Of a stretch of 64,000 nt of DNA, positions 1-10,812 are shown piece by piece (position 1 is the first letter of the stretch; each line of letters opens with the position of its first letter). This DNA comes from Paraspadella gotoi (taxonomy: Eukaryota > Chaetognatha), in assembly GCA_051294375.1 (NCBI GenBank), contig CM119271.1:14266770-14330769 (forward strand), read 5' to 3'. The position numbers were made by a program, and so were the translations under genes. Below the pieces are notes generated by a model. It was not told the DNA's origin. It made no database searches and saw only the letters and a list, made by a program, of their open reading frames with translations.

Positions 1-832
1 GTCTTCGTTTTGGAGTCGCGAAATCTCAAGGACGGGAGGTTCGAGAGGCTCGTCGACGACGGTCAAAGAATCTTCCGTTTTTTGGACCGTAGCTAATAAA
101 ATTTTTACGAGGAAACTGAATATTTTTAACGACAGTATCGGTGCGCGGGAAACGGATCGAAACCCGACCCGCCAAAATTTCTTACCGACATCCCGCGCCG
201 GCGATTGGGTCGACCGAGTCCGCGGCGCCTCTTCCTTTCGTGCTTGCCCGCCTCCATCTGTCGGCGCCTTCTCGGCAGCGACATCTTCGGGTTCTTCGGC
301 AAAGTATTCCTCTTTGTCGGCGAGGGCGAGCGTGACGCGATTGGAGACAAACCTGTCGTGGTTGTGCTCCGTGATGCCTTTGAGGTACATCCCGCCAATT
401 ATCTCGACTTTTCCTGGATGAACATCGAGTGGCCAAACATTTGAAAAATCAATTGAATATTAAAGGCTTTAAATAGTTTCGTCTTAGTTAACAAAACTTA
501 CCGTCGACTAAGGAGGTGGAGAATCGCACGGGGCATTTGAAGGGAGAGTTGACGACTCCCGACTGGAGATTGTGAATACATCGCCAGTCTTCTTTATTGA
601 TCTTCGAGTCGGGATACCTGGACGACATAAAAAGAGATTTAATGGCAGTTTGCGACACATCTTCCAAACCCACTCATTCCCCAATTTTTAAAGCTCACCA
701 TTTGTCTCTCATGAACTCGTAATTGTTGAGGACGCATCTGAAGGAGAAGGTCGTCTTGGCGGACTTGGGGTTGGGGATTTCGAGGCGGACGGGCACGCCT
801 CGCTCGTGCGTCGAATAATCGTAGTAAAACAT
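1..832 (-). CDS. Unrecognised protein, 3' end outside window
   Basis: Four exons join in frame on the minus strand: 832-699, 617-502, 413-186 and 92 to the window edge. Each junction has GT..AG ends and the phases agree. I do not recognise the protein. The first three exons look like a beta-rich folded domain with several cysteines (YYDYSTHERGVPVRLEIPNP, then NKEDWRCIHNLQSGVV, then VEIIGGMYLKGITEHNHDRF). The tail of exon 3 is charged and of low complexity (EEYFAEEPEDVAAEKAPTD). The methionine at 832 is the first one in frame, but an earlier exon may exist, because an inverted-repeat element starts only about 70 bases upstream. The C-terminus lies beyond position 1, so length and function cannot be judged. 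Confidence 0.55.
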
Positions 833-899
833 CGAAGACTCCTTGGCGCGTTTTCGTTCAAGCTTTTGCAAAATATAATGATAAATTTATCATCATCAT

Positions 900-1610
900 C
901 ATCGTCATCATCATCGCAGGAGTATCAAGCCACCAAAAGCAAATCGGATCGGAGGCTCGGGCGATCTCCACAGGAAATTGAATCGCCGAATCCTGATTGG
1001 TCAAAGACGAAACCGCAACCGACCAATCAGCTTGCAGAATCATTGGATCTGACAAATTTACCCTTACCACCGATCCTCTTCTTTAGATATAAATAGACCT
1101 AGTTTCTCTTAGTTTCAGTAGCATTGAACAAGACTCCTGCGCAGGGGTGGCGAGAGGGGGGGACACCCTCGCCTCTAAATCTCATCTAGTCAGAAGGTTT
1201 AACAAATTTAAACCCCTCGCTCAGACTAGAGGAGAGGCACAATAATTGTGATTTAAAAAAATGCCAGATTGGATGTCCTGCAGGCAGAAGTTTGAGCACT
1301 GGAGCAATTTTTAAGGCAAAAAGTCAGTAATCGAAAACTAAAATTATGGAGAGCAGGGGGGGGGCCCCGGCCAGAAGGCCAGTGGGGGGGCCCGCCATTT
1401 CTTTCGCTGCTCCTACGTGTGTCTCACTGTCATCCTTAATCTGAGAATAAAAAAATTGTCAGATCCAATGATTCTGCAAGCTGATTGGTCGATTCCGGTT
1501 CCGTCTTTGACCATTCAGGATTCGGCGATTCCATTTCCTGCGGAGATCGCCCGAGCCTTCGATCCGATTTGCTTTTGGTGGCTTGATACTCCTGCGATGT
1601 CATCATCGAC
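900..1610. repeat. Inverted-repeat (foldback) element, arms about 155 bp
   Basis: The segment about 902-1060 reappears as its near-exact reverse complement at about 1453-1609. The arms differ at only a few positions; both carry the caccaaaagcaaatcgg and ccaatcagcttgcagaat blocks. The ~390-bp spacer holds GC-rich patches (1140-1170, and 1353-1396 with g-runs). The outer ends run into tcatcatcatcg trinucleotide repeats, so I cannot define a target-site duplication. The right arm overlaps the last coding exon of the zinc-finger gene. A diverged relative, itself duplicated, appears near 31560-31690. A non-autonomous DNA transposon or foldback element is the likeliest explanation. Confidence 0.75.
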
Positions 1611-4600
1611 CTCACCTTTTTCTGCGCCTTCATCTCCGACTTCTGCGATTCTTTCTCCTTTCTCTTTAACAAGTTTTGTTCCTCTTTGACCCGTTTCCGC
1701 TCCTCTTCCAAGCGGAGTCGTTGCTCTAGTCGTTCCGCTTTTTCAATCTCACGTCGACGTCGACGCTCTTCGTTTTGAGCGTTGGCTTCGTTGGCTTCTT
1801 CGTCTTCTTCGTCTTCGTCGTCACCATCTTCGTCGTCTTCGTCGTCGTTGGCTTCGGCCGCGGAAGCTGCTGAAGCGGCGGCGGCGGCGGCAACGGCGGC
1901 GGGTTTGGGCGGCTCCAAGTGCAAACGCTCGTGTCTGTTGATGCCCTGCCGAACCATCGAGGAATAGGTGCAGTATCGACAATGGAAGGGACGGTCGGGG
2001 CTGCGAGTGTGACCAGGAAGATGGTTGTTGATAGAGAGACCAAAGAAAGGGCAGTGAGGACACTGGAGGTGATTGCGGAGATCCGCAACGGGACCGGAAG
2101 AAGAGACGAAGGACGCCGAAACGTCGTCGTCGTTGGAATCGCCCAAGTGCTTATCCTTGAGACAAAAACCATATTTGCAAAAAAAAAATTAAAGAATTTT
2201 CAAACGCTCTTCATACTAGACCACACTGTCCGTACCTGATCGGCGGCGTCGACGTCAGCCTCGTCAAGCGACTGCAGTCGACGGTCGACTCGACGAGCGT
2301 CGACCTCCTCCAGGACGGCCAGTTCCACCGCTCGTGACTTCAAAGGATCCATGCGTTGAGTCAGGTGCCACCTGGACAATAGAATCATTTGAAGATAAAG
2401 ATCTCTTTCTCCAATCAATTGATTTATAAAAACAATTAATTTACCTTTGTGGAATAAAAGCTGAGAAATCGAGGGAGCGCTTCAAGACCGACGTGGTGTC
2501 GAGATCCTCGCCTGAAATCAGAAATAATAAATATAATTTTATCTTAATCTCACTCACTCACTCACTCACTCACCGTAATAGCCTTCGAAGAGGTTCTCGT
2601 ATTCGACGACGAGTTCCGCCTCCTCCACTCCGTCTCGTCCCCAAAGCGGTTCCTCGCTCTTCGTCCTCTCCACCCAATCGAAGATGGCAGCGTCGTCGAC
2701 GCCGGAAGACGGCGCCAAGACGAGCGGCGCCGCGAGGAAGACGACGGCGACAGAGTCCGTGGAGGTGGGAACGAGGGCGAGAAGGCGGCGCCGCGAGGTC
2801 GACGACGCCGGCAGAACCTCCGTCCTCGAAGGAGCCTCGACGACGCCACGGGTCTCCTCCACGACCTCGTCGGCGAATCCCGCCTCGAGAAAGCGATGGA
2901 GGAAGCGTCGTTTGAGAAGAGGCCAGTCGGCGAAAGGATCGAGATCCGAGGGAAGGAGGGAGATTAGGAGGGACTTGAGTTCCGAGGAAGAGGGGGAGTT
3001 TTTGTGAGATTCGGCGAAGAAAGGAGGGAGGGCGAGGAATTGGATCTCGTTTTCACCTTCTGTAAAAAAAAAAAAGGTGTTTAAATTATTATTGAATAAC
3101 TATTTCCTGATATCCCATTTCTCCTTGATAATAAAACTGACCAGTTGTATCTTGGTTGGCGTCCAAATTGAGGTGGAACTCGTTTCCTCTTTCGTCGCGG
3201 CACAAAAACGGAATCGTCTTGGAGTCGGTTTCTATTTTCGTCTCACGGCGATCGTCGTTTCTTTCGCCGTTGTCATCGTCACTGTCTCTGTCTTCAGTTT
3301 GACCTTTCATTTCGTCTTTTGGCTTTGAATCTAACTCCTCATTATTCACCGGAAGTGGAGCGACGACGAAAAGGCGCTCGGCGATCGACGAGTCCGACCT
3401 TAAACGAAACCAAAGCTCGTATTATTAATCTGATTTGCTAAAAGTAGCATACATAATTTACAAGCGAGTCTTGATTGAAAGCTTGCAGAGACCTACCTAC
3501 TATGTCATTATCAAGTAAGAGTGATGGAGGCCTTAAACTACCAAAGCCTGTCCAAAGTCAGGGGCAAGATAGCTTATTTATTAAACGAATGGATAATTTT
3601 TATATTGGTTGTATCAATTTCATACGATCACAATCACTTTTATCTTCATATTTTGGTATAATGAATGGTACGCCCACCTGTAATCCACGACGCCCTTGAT
3701 CGAAGCCACGAGGCTCAACTTCTCCTCGGTGGGTTCCAAGGCGCAGGCGACGGCGGCGGCGAGAAGGCGGGCGCCGCAGCAACCGGCGGGCAGCGCGTCT
3801 ACCAGCGTGGCAGTGAGCAGAGAGAGGCCGGAGATGCGGCGAAAAACTGCAGTGCGGTCGCCCGTCGATCGCGCCATCTCCAAACGCTCTTTTCCTCGCT
3901 TGAGCGCCCGAACGACGACGTCGACGATGATGTCGAAGACGACGTCGGAGCCGAACTGACGATGCAATGCGGCGACGATGAGAGCGACGACTCGGGCGTC
4001 GGCGGCGAGAGACGCCATCTTGGCGACATTGGCGGCGAAGTTGGCGTAGTCGTCGTCGTGGCTCAGTTGGAGGGGAATCCAGAGGGAGACGAGAGTCTGA
4101 TAATCGAGGGAAAAGAAAATTGAGTACGAAACATATCTACTATCAATTACAAAATACACCTTTCAAAAATTCTCTCCTTCTTCCCTTCTTATTCTTCCCT
4201 TTCCTCCTTTCCCTCCCTTCTCCACTTTTCAACCTTGACACAAGCGCATCCCGCGTCGTCCGGATTCGTCAAAGCGTCCGTCAGTGCGACCGTCGCCGCG
4301 TGCCACGCTAACTTCCGTGTCTTACGTCGGCGCAGGAAGAACTCGACGGCGCCGACGCGTTCGCAGCAGCGCAGCGCCGCAGACGACTTGGACGTGAAGA
4401 GCGAATTCAGCTGCGCAAAGTTTTTGGATTCGACGGCCAGGAGGATTTTGAAGAGGGTTAGGGCGTGAGTTCCTGGTAAGAAGGGGAAAATTATAAAATT
4501 AAGATTATAAAAATAATTATCGATATTAATAGGCCTCACCGGCTAGCCCGTTTCTCTCGGGGTCGGCGCTTCGCATGAGATCCACGATTCCGGATGCAAG

Positions 4601-5755
4601 ATGAAAGTTTCCGGCGGCGGCAAAGCGAAGTGCGGCGGCGGCGGCGAGCGGCGCCTGAAGCGTGGTCGATAAGAAGGCGTTGGCCTCATCGGCTTCGACG
4701 ACGTCGGCGTTGATGGCGCGGCGGAGAACATCGGAGGATCGAACGAGGGAGGGGAAGGAGGAAAGGAGGAGAAGAACCTGGACGAATGGGACAATTCATT
4801 TTGACCTATTTAATTACTTTTTCCCTCTCCTTTTTCACTCTCCTTTTTCCCCTTTTCTTTTCACTTTACTTTTTTGCATTGCTGTTTAACTTTACTTTCT
4901 CTCTCTATTTTCGCCCTTTACTTTTTAAAGTTACTTTCTCTACTTTCTCCGTCTACTTTTTCTTTTTACTTTTTCCCTCTACCCCCCTCCAACTAGTTTT
5001 TCACTTTAGTTTCTCCCTTTACTTTTTCACTTTATTTTCTCTCTCTACTTTCGCCCTCTACTTTCTTCCTCTCCCCTCTCCCTCTACATTCTCCCTCTAC
5101 TTTCTCTTTTTACTTTTTCACTTTACTTTTGCCCTTTACTTTTTCACGTTTCTTTCTCTCTCTACTTTTTCCCTTTACTTTTGCCTTCTACCTTTTCCCT
5201 TTACTTTTTCACTTTACTTTCGCCCTCTACTTTTCCCTTTACTTTTTCACTTTACTTTTGCCCTCTACTTTTTCACTTTACTTTAGCCCTTTAATTGCTC
5301 CCTTTACTTTTTCATTTTACTTTCTCTCTCTACTTACTCTTTTTAATTTTCCACTTTACTTTTGCCCTTTAATTTGTCACGTTACTTTCTCTCTCTACTT
5401 TCGCCCTCTACTTTTTCACTCTACTTCACCATTTATTTACCTTCCCAGTTGCCGTGGGTTGCATCGGCTCCACTGCCTTCACTAACTCCATCAACTCCTC
5501 CCGCCCCCGCTCCCCCAAATTTTTCCAGCCGACTTCATGTCCTAGTTTCACGACAGAGATTAAACATCTCCATAGCAAAAACGCGTCGTCAAGGACGGCG
5601 ACGTCACTGCCGGCCGCACGTCGGCCACAGATTTCTTGGAGACGTTGGTAAAAATGGAGGAGGCGAGCTCGAATATCGGTCGACGTCGAGGCGGGGATGA
5701 GGGGATCGGGGAGAAGGGAGGGGGAAGGGAAGAAGGGACCTTTACGGTTCATCAC
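1436..5755 (-). CDS. Helical-repeat protein with C-terminal C2H2 zinc fingers
   Basis: Nine exons splice in phase: 5755-5441, 4777-4540, 4472-4234, 4096-3678, 3398-3142, 3059-2574, 2511-2445, 2371-2236 and 2155-1436, giving roughly 950 residues. The first ~400 residues are Leu/Ala-rich helices resembling ARM/HEAT repeats (for example AKMASLAADARVVALIVAAL). The middle is acidic and charged. The last exon carries two C2H2-type fingers: CPHC followed by H-x3-H, then a canonical C-x2-C-x12-H-x3-H. Next come an alanine tract, an Asp/Glu tract and a charged coiled-coil segment rich in E, R and K. The final ~50 residues are encoded by the right arm of the inverted-repeat element, so the true C-terminus may have been replaced. 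A nuclear role is inferred from the fingers. I cannot name the family; helical-plus-finger proteins such as ZNF292/RLF are one comparison to test. Confidence 0.65.
4787..5434 (+). repeat. Polypyrimidine minisatellite inside an intron
   Basis: About 650 bases are almost pure C/T interrupted by single adenines. They are built from irregular units of the type tttactttttcacttt and tttcgccctctac. The tract fills nearly the whole first intron (5440-4778) of the helical-repeat/zinc-finger gene, so the transcript is purine-rich there. On the plus strand it is open in several frames, but those translations are only Phe/Leu/Ser/Pro low complexity and are not a gene. Confidence 0.85.
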
Positions 5756-7217
5756 GATACTAAATTTTTTCTTTCACATTGCGTTGTGGGCGCGAAAAAG
5801 AATCGGTTCCAGTGCTGCCGTCTCACTCCATGGAATTCAAGGAACCCCCGCCTTGAGTTGTGTTTGTCAAAGAAACTTTCTAGGAACCGGAGTGAGTCAG
5901 ATAATCATTTTTTTAAACTAAATATCAAATATTAAAACATTCTTATTTAAATATTTAGTGTATTGACGCGAAAGTACATTGATAATTCGTAACTTTTCGA
6001 CCTTAAAGAATAAAAATGTAAATGTTTCCTTTTCTATTTTAACTTGATTCGACTGAAAGAGAGAGAGAACGTGGAAAACATTTCTAAACAAATGCTATAA
6101 TTGATAAATAGTAAAGAATACAAATATTGTGAGGTATACAAATAATTACGTCAAGAAAAAGTGAATCTTATAGTTGTAGAATAATACTCTCGGAAAAACA
6201 AACAAAGACGTAAAGATTCAATTTTAAATCGGTAAAATAAAAAGTTATCACAACGGAATGCTTTTATAGAAATACGGCCATACCAAAGCCGATTTTCGTC
6301 TTAAAATAAAATAAGGCACATTCATTGTGTTGGAGCGTAATTCTTCCGGTGATTCTCCATGAAACCACCCACAACACATTGCAAAAAAAAGAAATTAACT
6401 AATCTAACCATAAAATTGTTCAATTTTAAGAAACGCAATAACTTATTACGTCAGTCTAAAGCAAAAATACTTTAGTTCTATCTCCAAAGTCGACTGGTAC
6501 ATTTGTACTTCCTGGTAATTATTAACTTTAGGGGTTGACGACATTTAGAAACTCAAAGAAGTAAGAAATATGGTTTTGAGACGTATAGGCTATATATAGC
6601 TTAGAATCCAATAAACAGCAAAACATGATTTTGAGGATAAGCTTATTAAGCATACCATACATACAAAAAAGTATAACAATTTTTTTTTTTATTCAAAACT
6701 CATTATTTCAATTAAATGCTATTTATGTAAATATTTTGAATACTTAAAAAATTTGACAATCACTTTCAAGAAATACCAATGATAACGTTCAGAAAAGTAT
6801 TCTGCAATTATGGACTACTGTAGCAGATTAATTTGTCTGAAAAAAACAAACTTTTCCTTCTTGGACTATTCATAATAAGCATAATAACGTAGGCGAATGA
6901 CTCCGAGAGCGGAATATGAGCACGGCAAAGCCCGTTACTAAACGTGTAAAAAGCACAAAAGTGCTGTTTCAGTTGAGATACAGGAACAGGATTGAAAAAT
7001 GAGATCACAAAGTTTGACTAGAAAAAATAGTTAAGGAATAAGGCCCAAATGTATGTCGTTGCGACGAAAAAAACGGCGCCATTGAGAGATCAAAAGCGAA
7101 ATAGAGAGACCACGATTAACATTAAGTTTTTGAATAAGACGAAACGCAAAACAAAGGCTTCGTCTTACTAGTAATTTTTTTTTTTATTTTTCCCTTTTTT
7201 TTCCCCATTTTTTTCCT
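5756..7217. other. Intergenic, no gene seen
   Basis: This is AT-rich sequence between the zinc-finger gene start and the dehydrogenase stop. Only short chance open frames occur on either strand, with no splice-compatible coding pattern. It probably holds the promoter of the left gene and the 3' UTR of the right one. Confidence 0.6.
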
Positions 7218-9572
7218 TTATAGACGCACGAGCTTGGCGCTGGCGGCCCAGAGCTCCTTGGCCAACTTGCGGTCCTTGGCGCGGTCGGACGGCTCCTTGA
7301 CGCGACAGTCGGCGTAATAGAGGCCGGACTCTTCCTTGGCCTCGTCGCTGACGGCGCAATGGATGGTCGTCTGCGCCCCTTCCTCCCAGGTCTTGAGCCA
7401 GGCGGAGATGCAGGGACACTTGATGCTCGTGGAAAGCCAGGCGGGGGCGTGGCGACCCAACTCCGTGAAGGAGACGCCTGTGTGGACCGCGTAGGCGTTC
7501 ACTCCCTTGCCTAGCAAGAGAAGAAATGTAATAATTAAGTACTGCTTAAACTTAATTAAGTAGTTTAAAACTAAGTTTTAAGTTGCGTCGAGTTTTGCAA
7601 ACTAGTAAATCTTTCATTGTCATTGTTAACTAATATTCTCTTTCTTATCTTCCCATTCCTTCTCCTCCTCTTCTTCCTCTAGGCCGCTTTCTTATTGTAA
7701 ATCTAAAAACCCAAAATGAAATCTCCCCCCAACACTTTTTGTCAACGGACAGAGGGAGAGACAGACATCGCCCTGACCTTTGAGTCGTTTGGCCAATTCT
7801 TTGGTGAACAAGACGTTGGCCATTTTGGTTCGCTGGTATTGGCGGACGCCGTTGTAGTTATTCTCCATCATGAGATCCTTGAGGTTGATTCCGCCTCCCT
7901 TCTTGTGCGCGCTGCTGGTGATGGTAATAACGCGAGATCCCGGGCCGGACGCTCTCAGCTTCGGCAGCAACAGGTTGGTGAGCAGAAAATGACCCAGATG
8001 ATTGACGGCCATCTGCAACTCGAATCCGTCCTCGGACTTCATCGGTGACCACATCAACACCCCCGCGTTGTTGACGAGAATGTCGAGGCGCGCTTCCTCC
8101 TCCTCGTACTGGGCGACGAATTCGCGAACGGAGGCCAGTGACGCCAGGTCCAGCCTCATAAATTTGACGGCGTCGCTCCCTGAACAACAACATTATCGGC
8201 CTCTGTCAAAGAGTAATTTGTAGTTAATTGTAAATGATACAAATGGAGTAAATCAAACTCATTTGCATATTGTTTTGTTTGTAATGAATGATGAGTGTAA
8301 AGACTTTTTTTTTATTATTTTGGACTTATTGAGGCTAATTCAGATTGAACAGAGAAAAACGGACATTTTAATTATAGAAAGTGTATCATTTTTATAAGCA
8401 GTATTTTTAGTTGCGACGCGAGAACTCGCGGAACAACTCAATAAGTCACTTTTCGGTCGGTCGGTCTGTTATTATATCCTATTTATATTTTTAATGCTCA
8501 TTTACATATTGCAGTATTAAATCTAAATGTGTCTATTTTCATTTTGGATTTTAATATTAGTTATGTTTAACGGTTAACTTGCTTATGTTTAATGATTCCT
8601 TTATTTGTTAAGAAGTTTAACCATTATTCAGCTATGGTTTTGGGGATGCATTCTCTTGTTAAAGTCCGTTTCTCTTTATCAGAGCTCAATCAAATTAACA
8701 TCCTTAACAGTTAATCATTAATAATACTAAATTATGTTCAATAAGGTCTAAGCACAATATAAAAGAGATCAATAAATAGTGTTTAATTATGTTTCCATTT
8801 TTCTACTTCAGGCAAAGCTAACTAGCTATACTTATCAACGACCAAACCAGTTTATATAGTTTATATAGTTTATATAGTCAGCGAGCATTCTTCACTGATG
8901 CCAGGTCAAGTCAACATTCCATCAAGTAAGATATTAATAAAATGATTAACTGTTTACACTGAACCTTTTGGTACCTAATTATATGCTTATCTTATCTTAG
9001 GCAAACATACCCTCTTATACTCTTTTGTTATTTTTGCTCTCATGGAAAAAACCTCGAAACTAAACAACTGCTAGTGCTACCCTTTGTTTTTAAAGAAATA
9101 GTATAAAAAATAAAAGAGTAAAGATTAAATTCCGATGCAATGATTGTCAACATATTGGAATAACCGTTCTTGTTTCAATTTTAACTCCTTTTCCAAATAC
9201 TTGGATTTTGATACGGTTAAATACTTTTTATTAAAGGAAGCTTCGTACTTAGATAAAAATATGTTAGCCATATTCTTACACGCACTAAAAAACAGAATCG
9301 TCAAACGCGCAAAGAACTATATCACCATCAGCATCTAATAGTCAAATACCGCTGCGCTTTTTAACATCCTCAACGGCTGGGAGGGCGCGGTCCTCGTTGC
9401 GACAAGCCATGATGACCCTCGCGCCCCGCTTGGCCAGGTCGACGGCAGTTTCCTTTCCGATTCCCGTGTTACTGCCGGTCACTACGACGGTTTTCCCGTC
9501 CAGTCGCGCCTCGCTGCTGCACATCACGCTGCCGCAACAGCACCGGTGAAGGGCGCTCGAACAACAACCCAT
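7218..9572 (-). CDS. Retinol dehydrogenase-like short-chain dehydrogenase (RDH11-14 type)
   Basis: Three exons (9572-9350, 8179-7777, 7510-7218) encode about 306 residues. The Rossmann cofactor motif TGSNTGIG follows the start, and the NNAG motif is in [11 protein letters not shown]. The catalytic Y-x3-K is in [19 protein letters not shown], a sequence typical of RDH11/12/13/14. The C-terminal exon matches the family pattern ([31 protein letters not shown]). The family reduces or oxidises retinoids and other lipid aldehydes with NADP(H). Instead of the usual N-terminal membrane anchor the protein begins [16 protein letters not shown], which looks like a myristoylation plus palmitoylation signal. 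Intron 2 is unusually long for this locus (about 1.17 kb) and holds short repeats. The substrate cannot be told from sequence. Confidence 0.9.
8258..8880. repeat. Short repeats in the dehydrogenase intron
   Basis: The motif ctcatttgcatattg starts at 8259 and a variant, ctcatttacatattgcag, at 8498. A 29-base stretch beginning at 8498 is found again in reverse complement at 14731-14759. At 8852-8880 the unit tttatatag is repeated three times in tandem. No coding sequence is visible in this intron. Confidence 0.7.
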
Positions 9573-10812
9573 TTTTTTAAAAATTCGATAATATTGGTTT
9601 TGAAAAATAAAACCTAATAAACAAAACTAAAAAGAACTTATTTTTAATAACTACAGAAGAAACGTCAATAAGAAAAACGACTATTAAACACAAAATAACA
9701 CCTAATTCCACCTAATTCAAAGAAATAAATTTATTTTCGCAGCCTCTCTTCCAGATGTTCTTTTCGTTTAATTTATTTTTATTTATTTAAACTTTTCTTT
9801 ATTTCTTTCCTAAGACTTAGGCCAAGTTGTATACTCCAGTTTTTTGTTTGTTTATAGTCAAATTTTGTTTTCCATTTAAACGTAAATTCGTAAGTTTAGA
9901 TGAGATGAGAAAGACTCGACTCGACGACCCTCTCCTTTCTCCGCGCAATTCGAAGAAAAACTCAGTTGTTTGTCTTCATCATCATCAATCATCATCATCT
10001 CTGTAAAAATGAAGGCGTCTGACTTTTATTGAGCCGGAAATTTGTCCATCAAATAAATGTATTAACAACAAGAAATAAATGCGAGAAGACGAAACAAAAC
10101 ATTTTGGGCGTCAGATGTTTAAATTAAAAACGAAAAATGACTGGATTAAGCGGAGATTAAGTGGGCCATCCCGTTATTAAATTAAAGACAAAATTAATGC
10201 AAAAAAAAAAATACGGAGGTGGGGCTTTATCAATAATAATATCATAAAAATATAAATGATATATGCCAAGAGACTCATTATCAACATAATCGTAACTCGT
10301 AAGTGTCGTTCCGAAAAGTAACGGTGCTCGATCCGTTAGCGGACAGTGTTTTTAACACCATATAAATATAAAACAAGCTAAGACTAAAAATGCCAACACC
10401 CTTTCTAATAACAAATAAGTTCGATGATTAATCGATGGAAGTTAAAGTCAAAAATAACAATGAGACAAAAAAAGCCTAAGATAAAAACGTTTAGTATAAT
10501 GACTAAGCCATTAAAAAAAAAGAAGGTGCGATGTTAGCGCAGCGTGCAGTCCCTCTCCGAATAATGGATCTTTTTTAATGTTTCATCTTTAAAAATCAGA
10601 AGTTAGAAATAAATGTTGCATTGTTGCATGATTTTTATTTATTAGTAAAGAAGGCAACGGAATGTGAGAGGCCGCCAGCGGTCCTCGTTCCTTTTCTCTC
10701 TTTAGATTGTCGCAATTTTCGCTCACAGCTCGAGTCCAATTCTTGCCCGATAAAATAATACAGTTTAAAGAGTCCTTAGTTGCCCCCCCCAATATTCTTC
10801 CCCCCCTCGTCT
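9573..10812. other. Intergenic, no gene seen
   Basis: This AT-rich spacer lies between the dehydrogenase start and the magnesium transporter stop. It contains tca/tcatcatc trinucleotide stretches near 9970-10000 and several A runs. tttatt stretches near 10627-10642 could contain the transporter's polyadenylation signal on the minus strand. I see no further gene. Confidence 0.55.

Noticed and set aside
4786-5485. Long plus-strand open frames (over 160 codons) rich in Phe, Leu, Ser
   Set aside because: They are translations of the polypyrimidine minisatellite, with no protein-like composition, and lie in an intron of the minus-strand gene.
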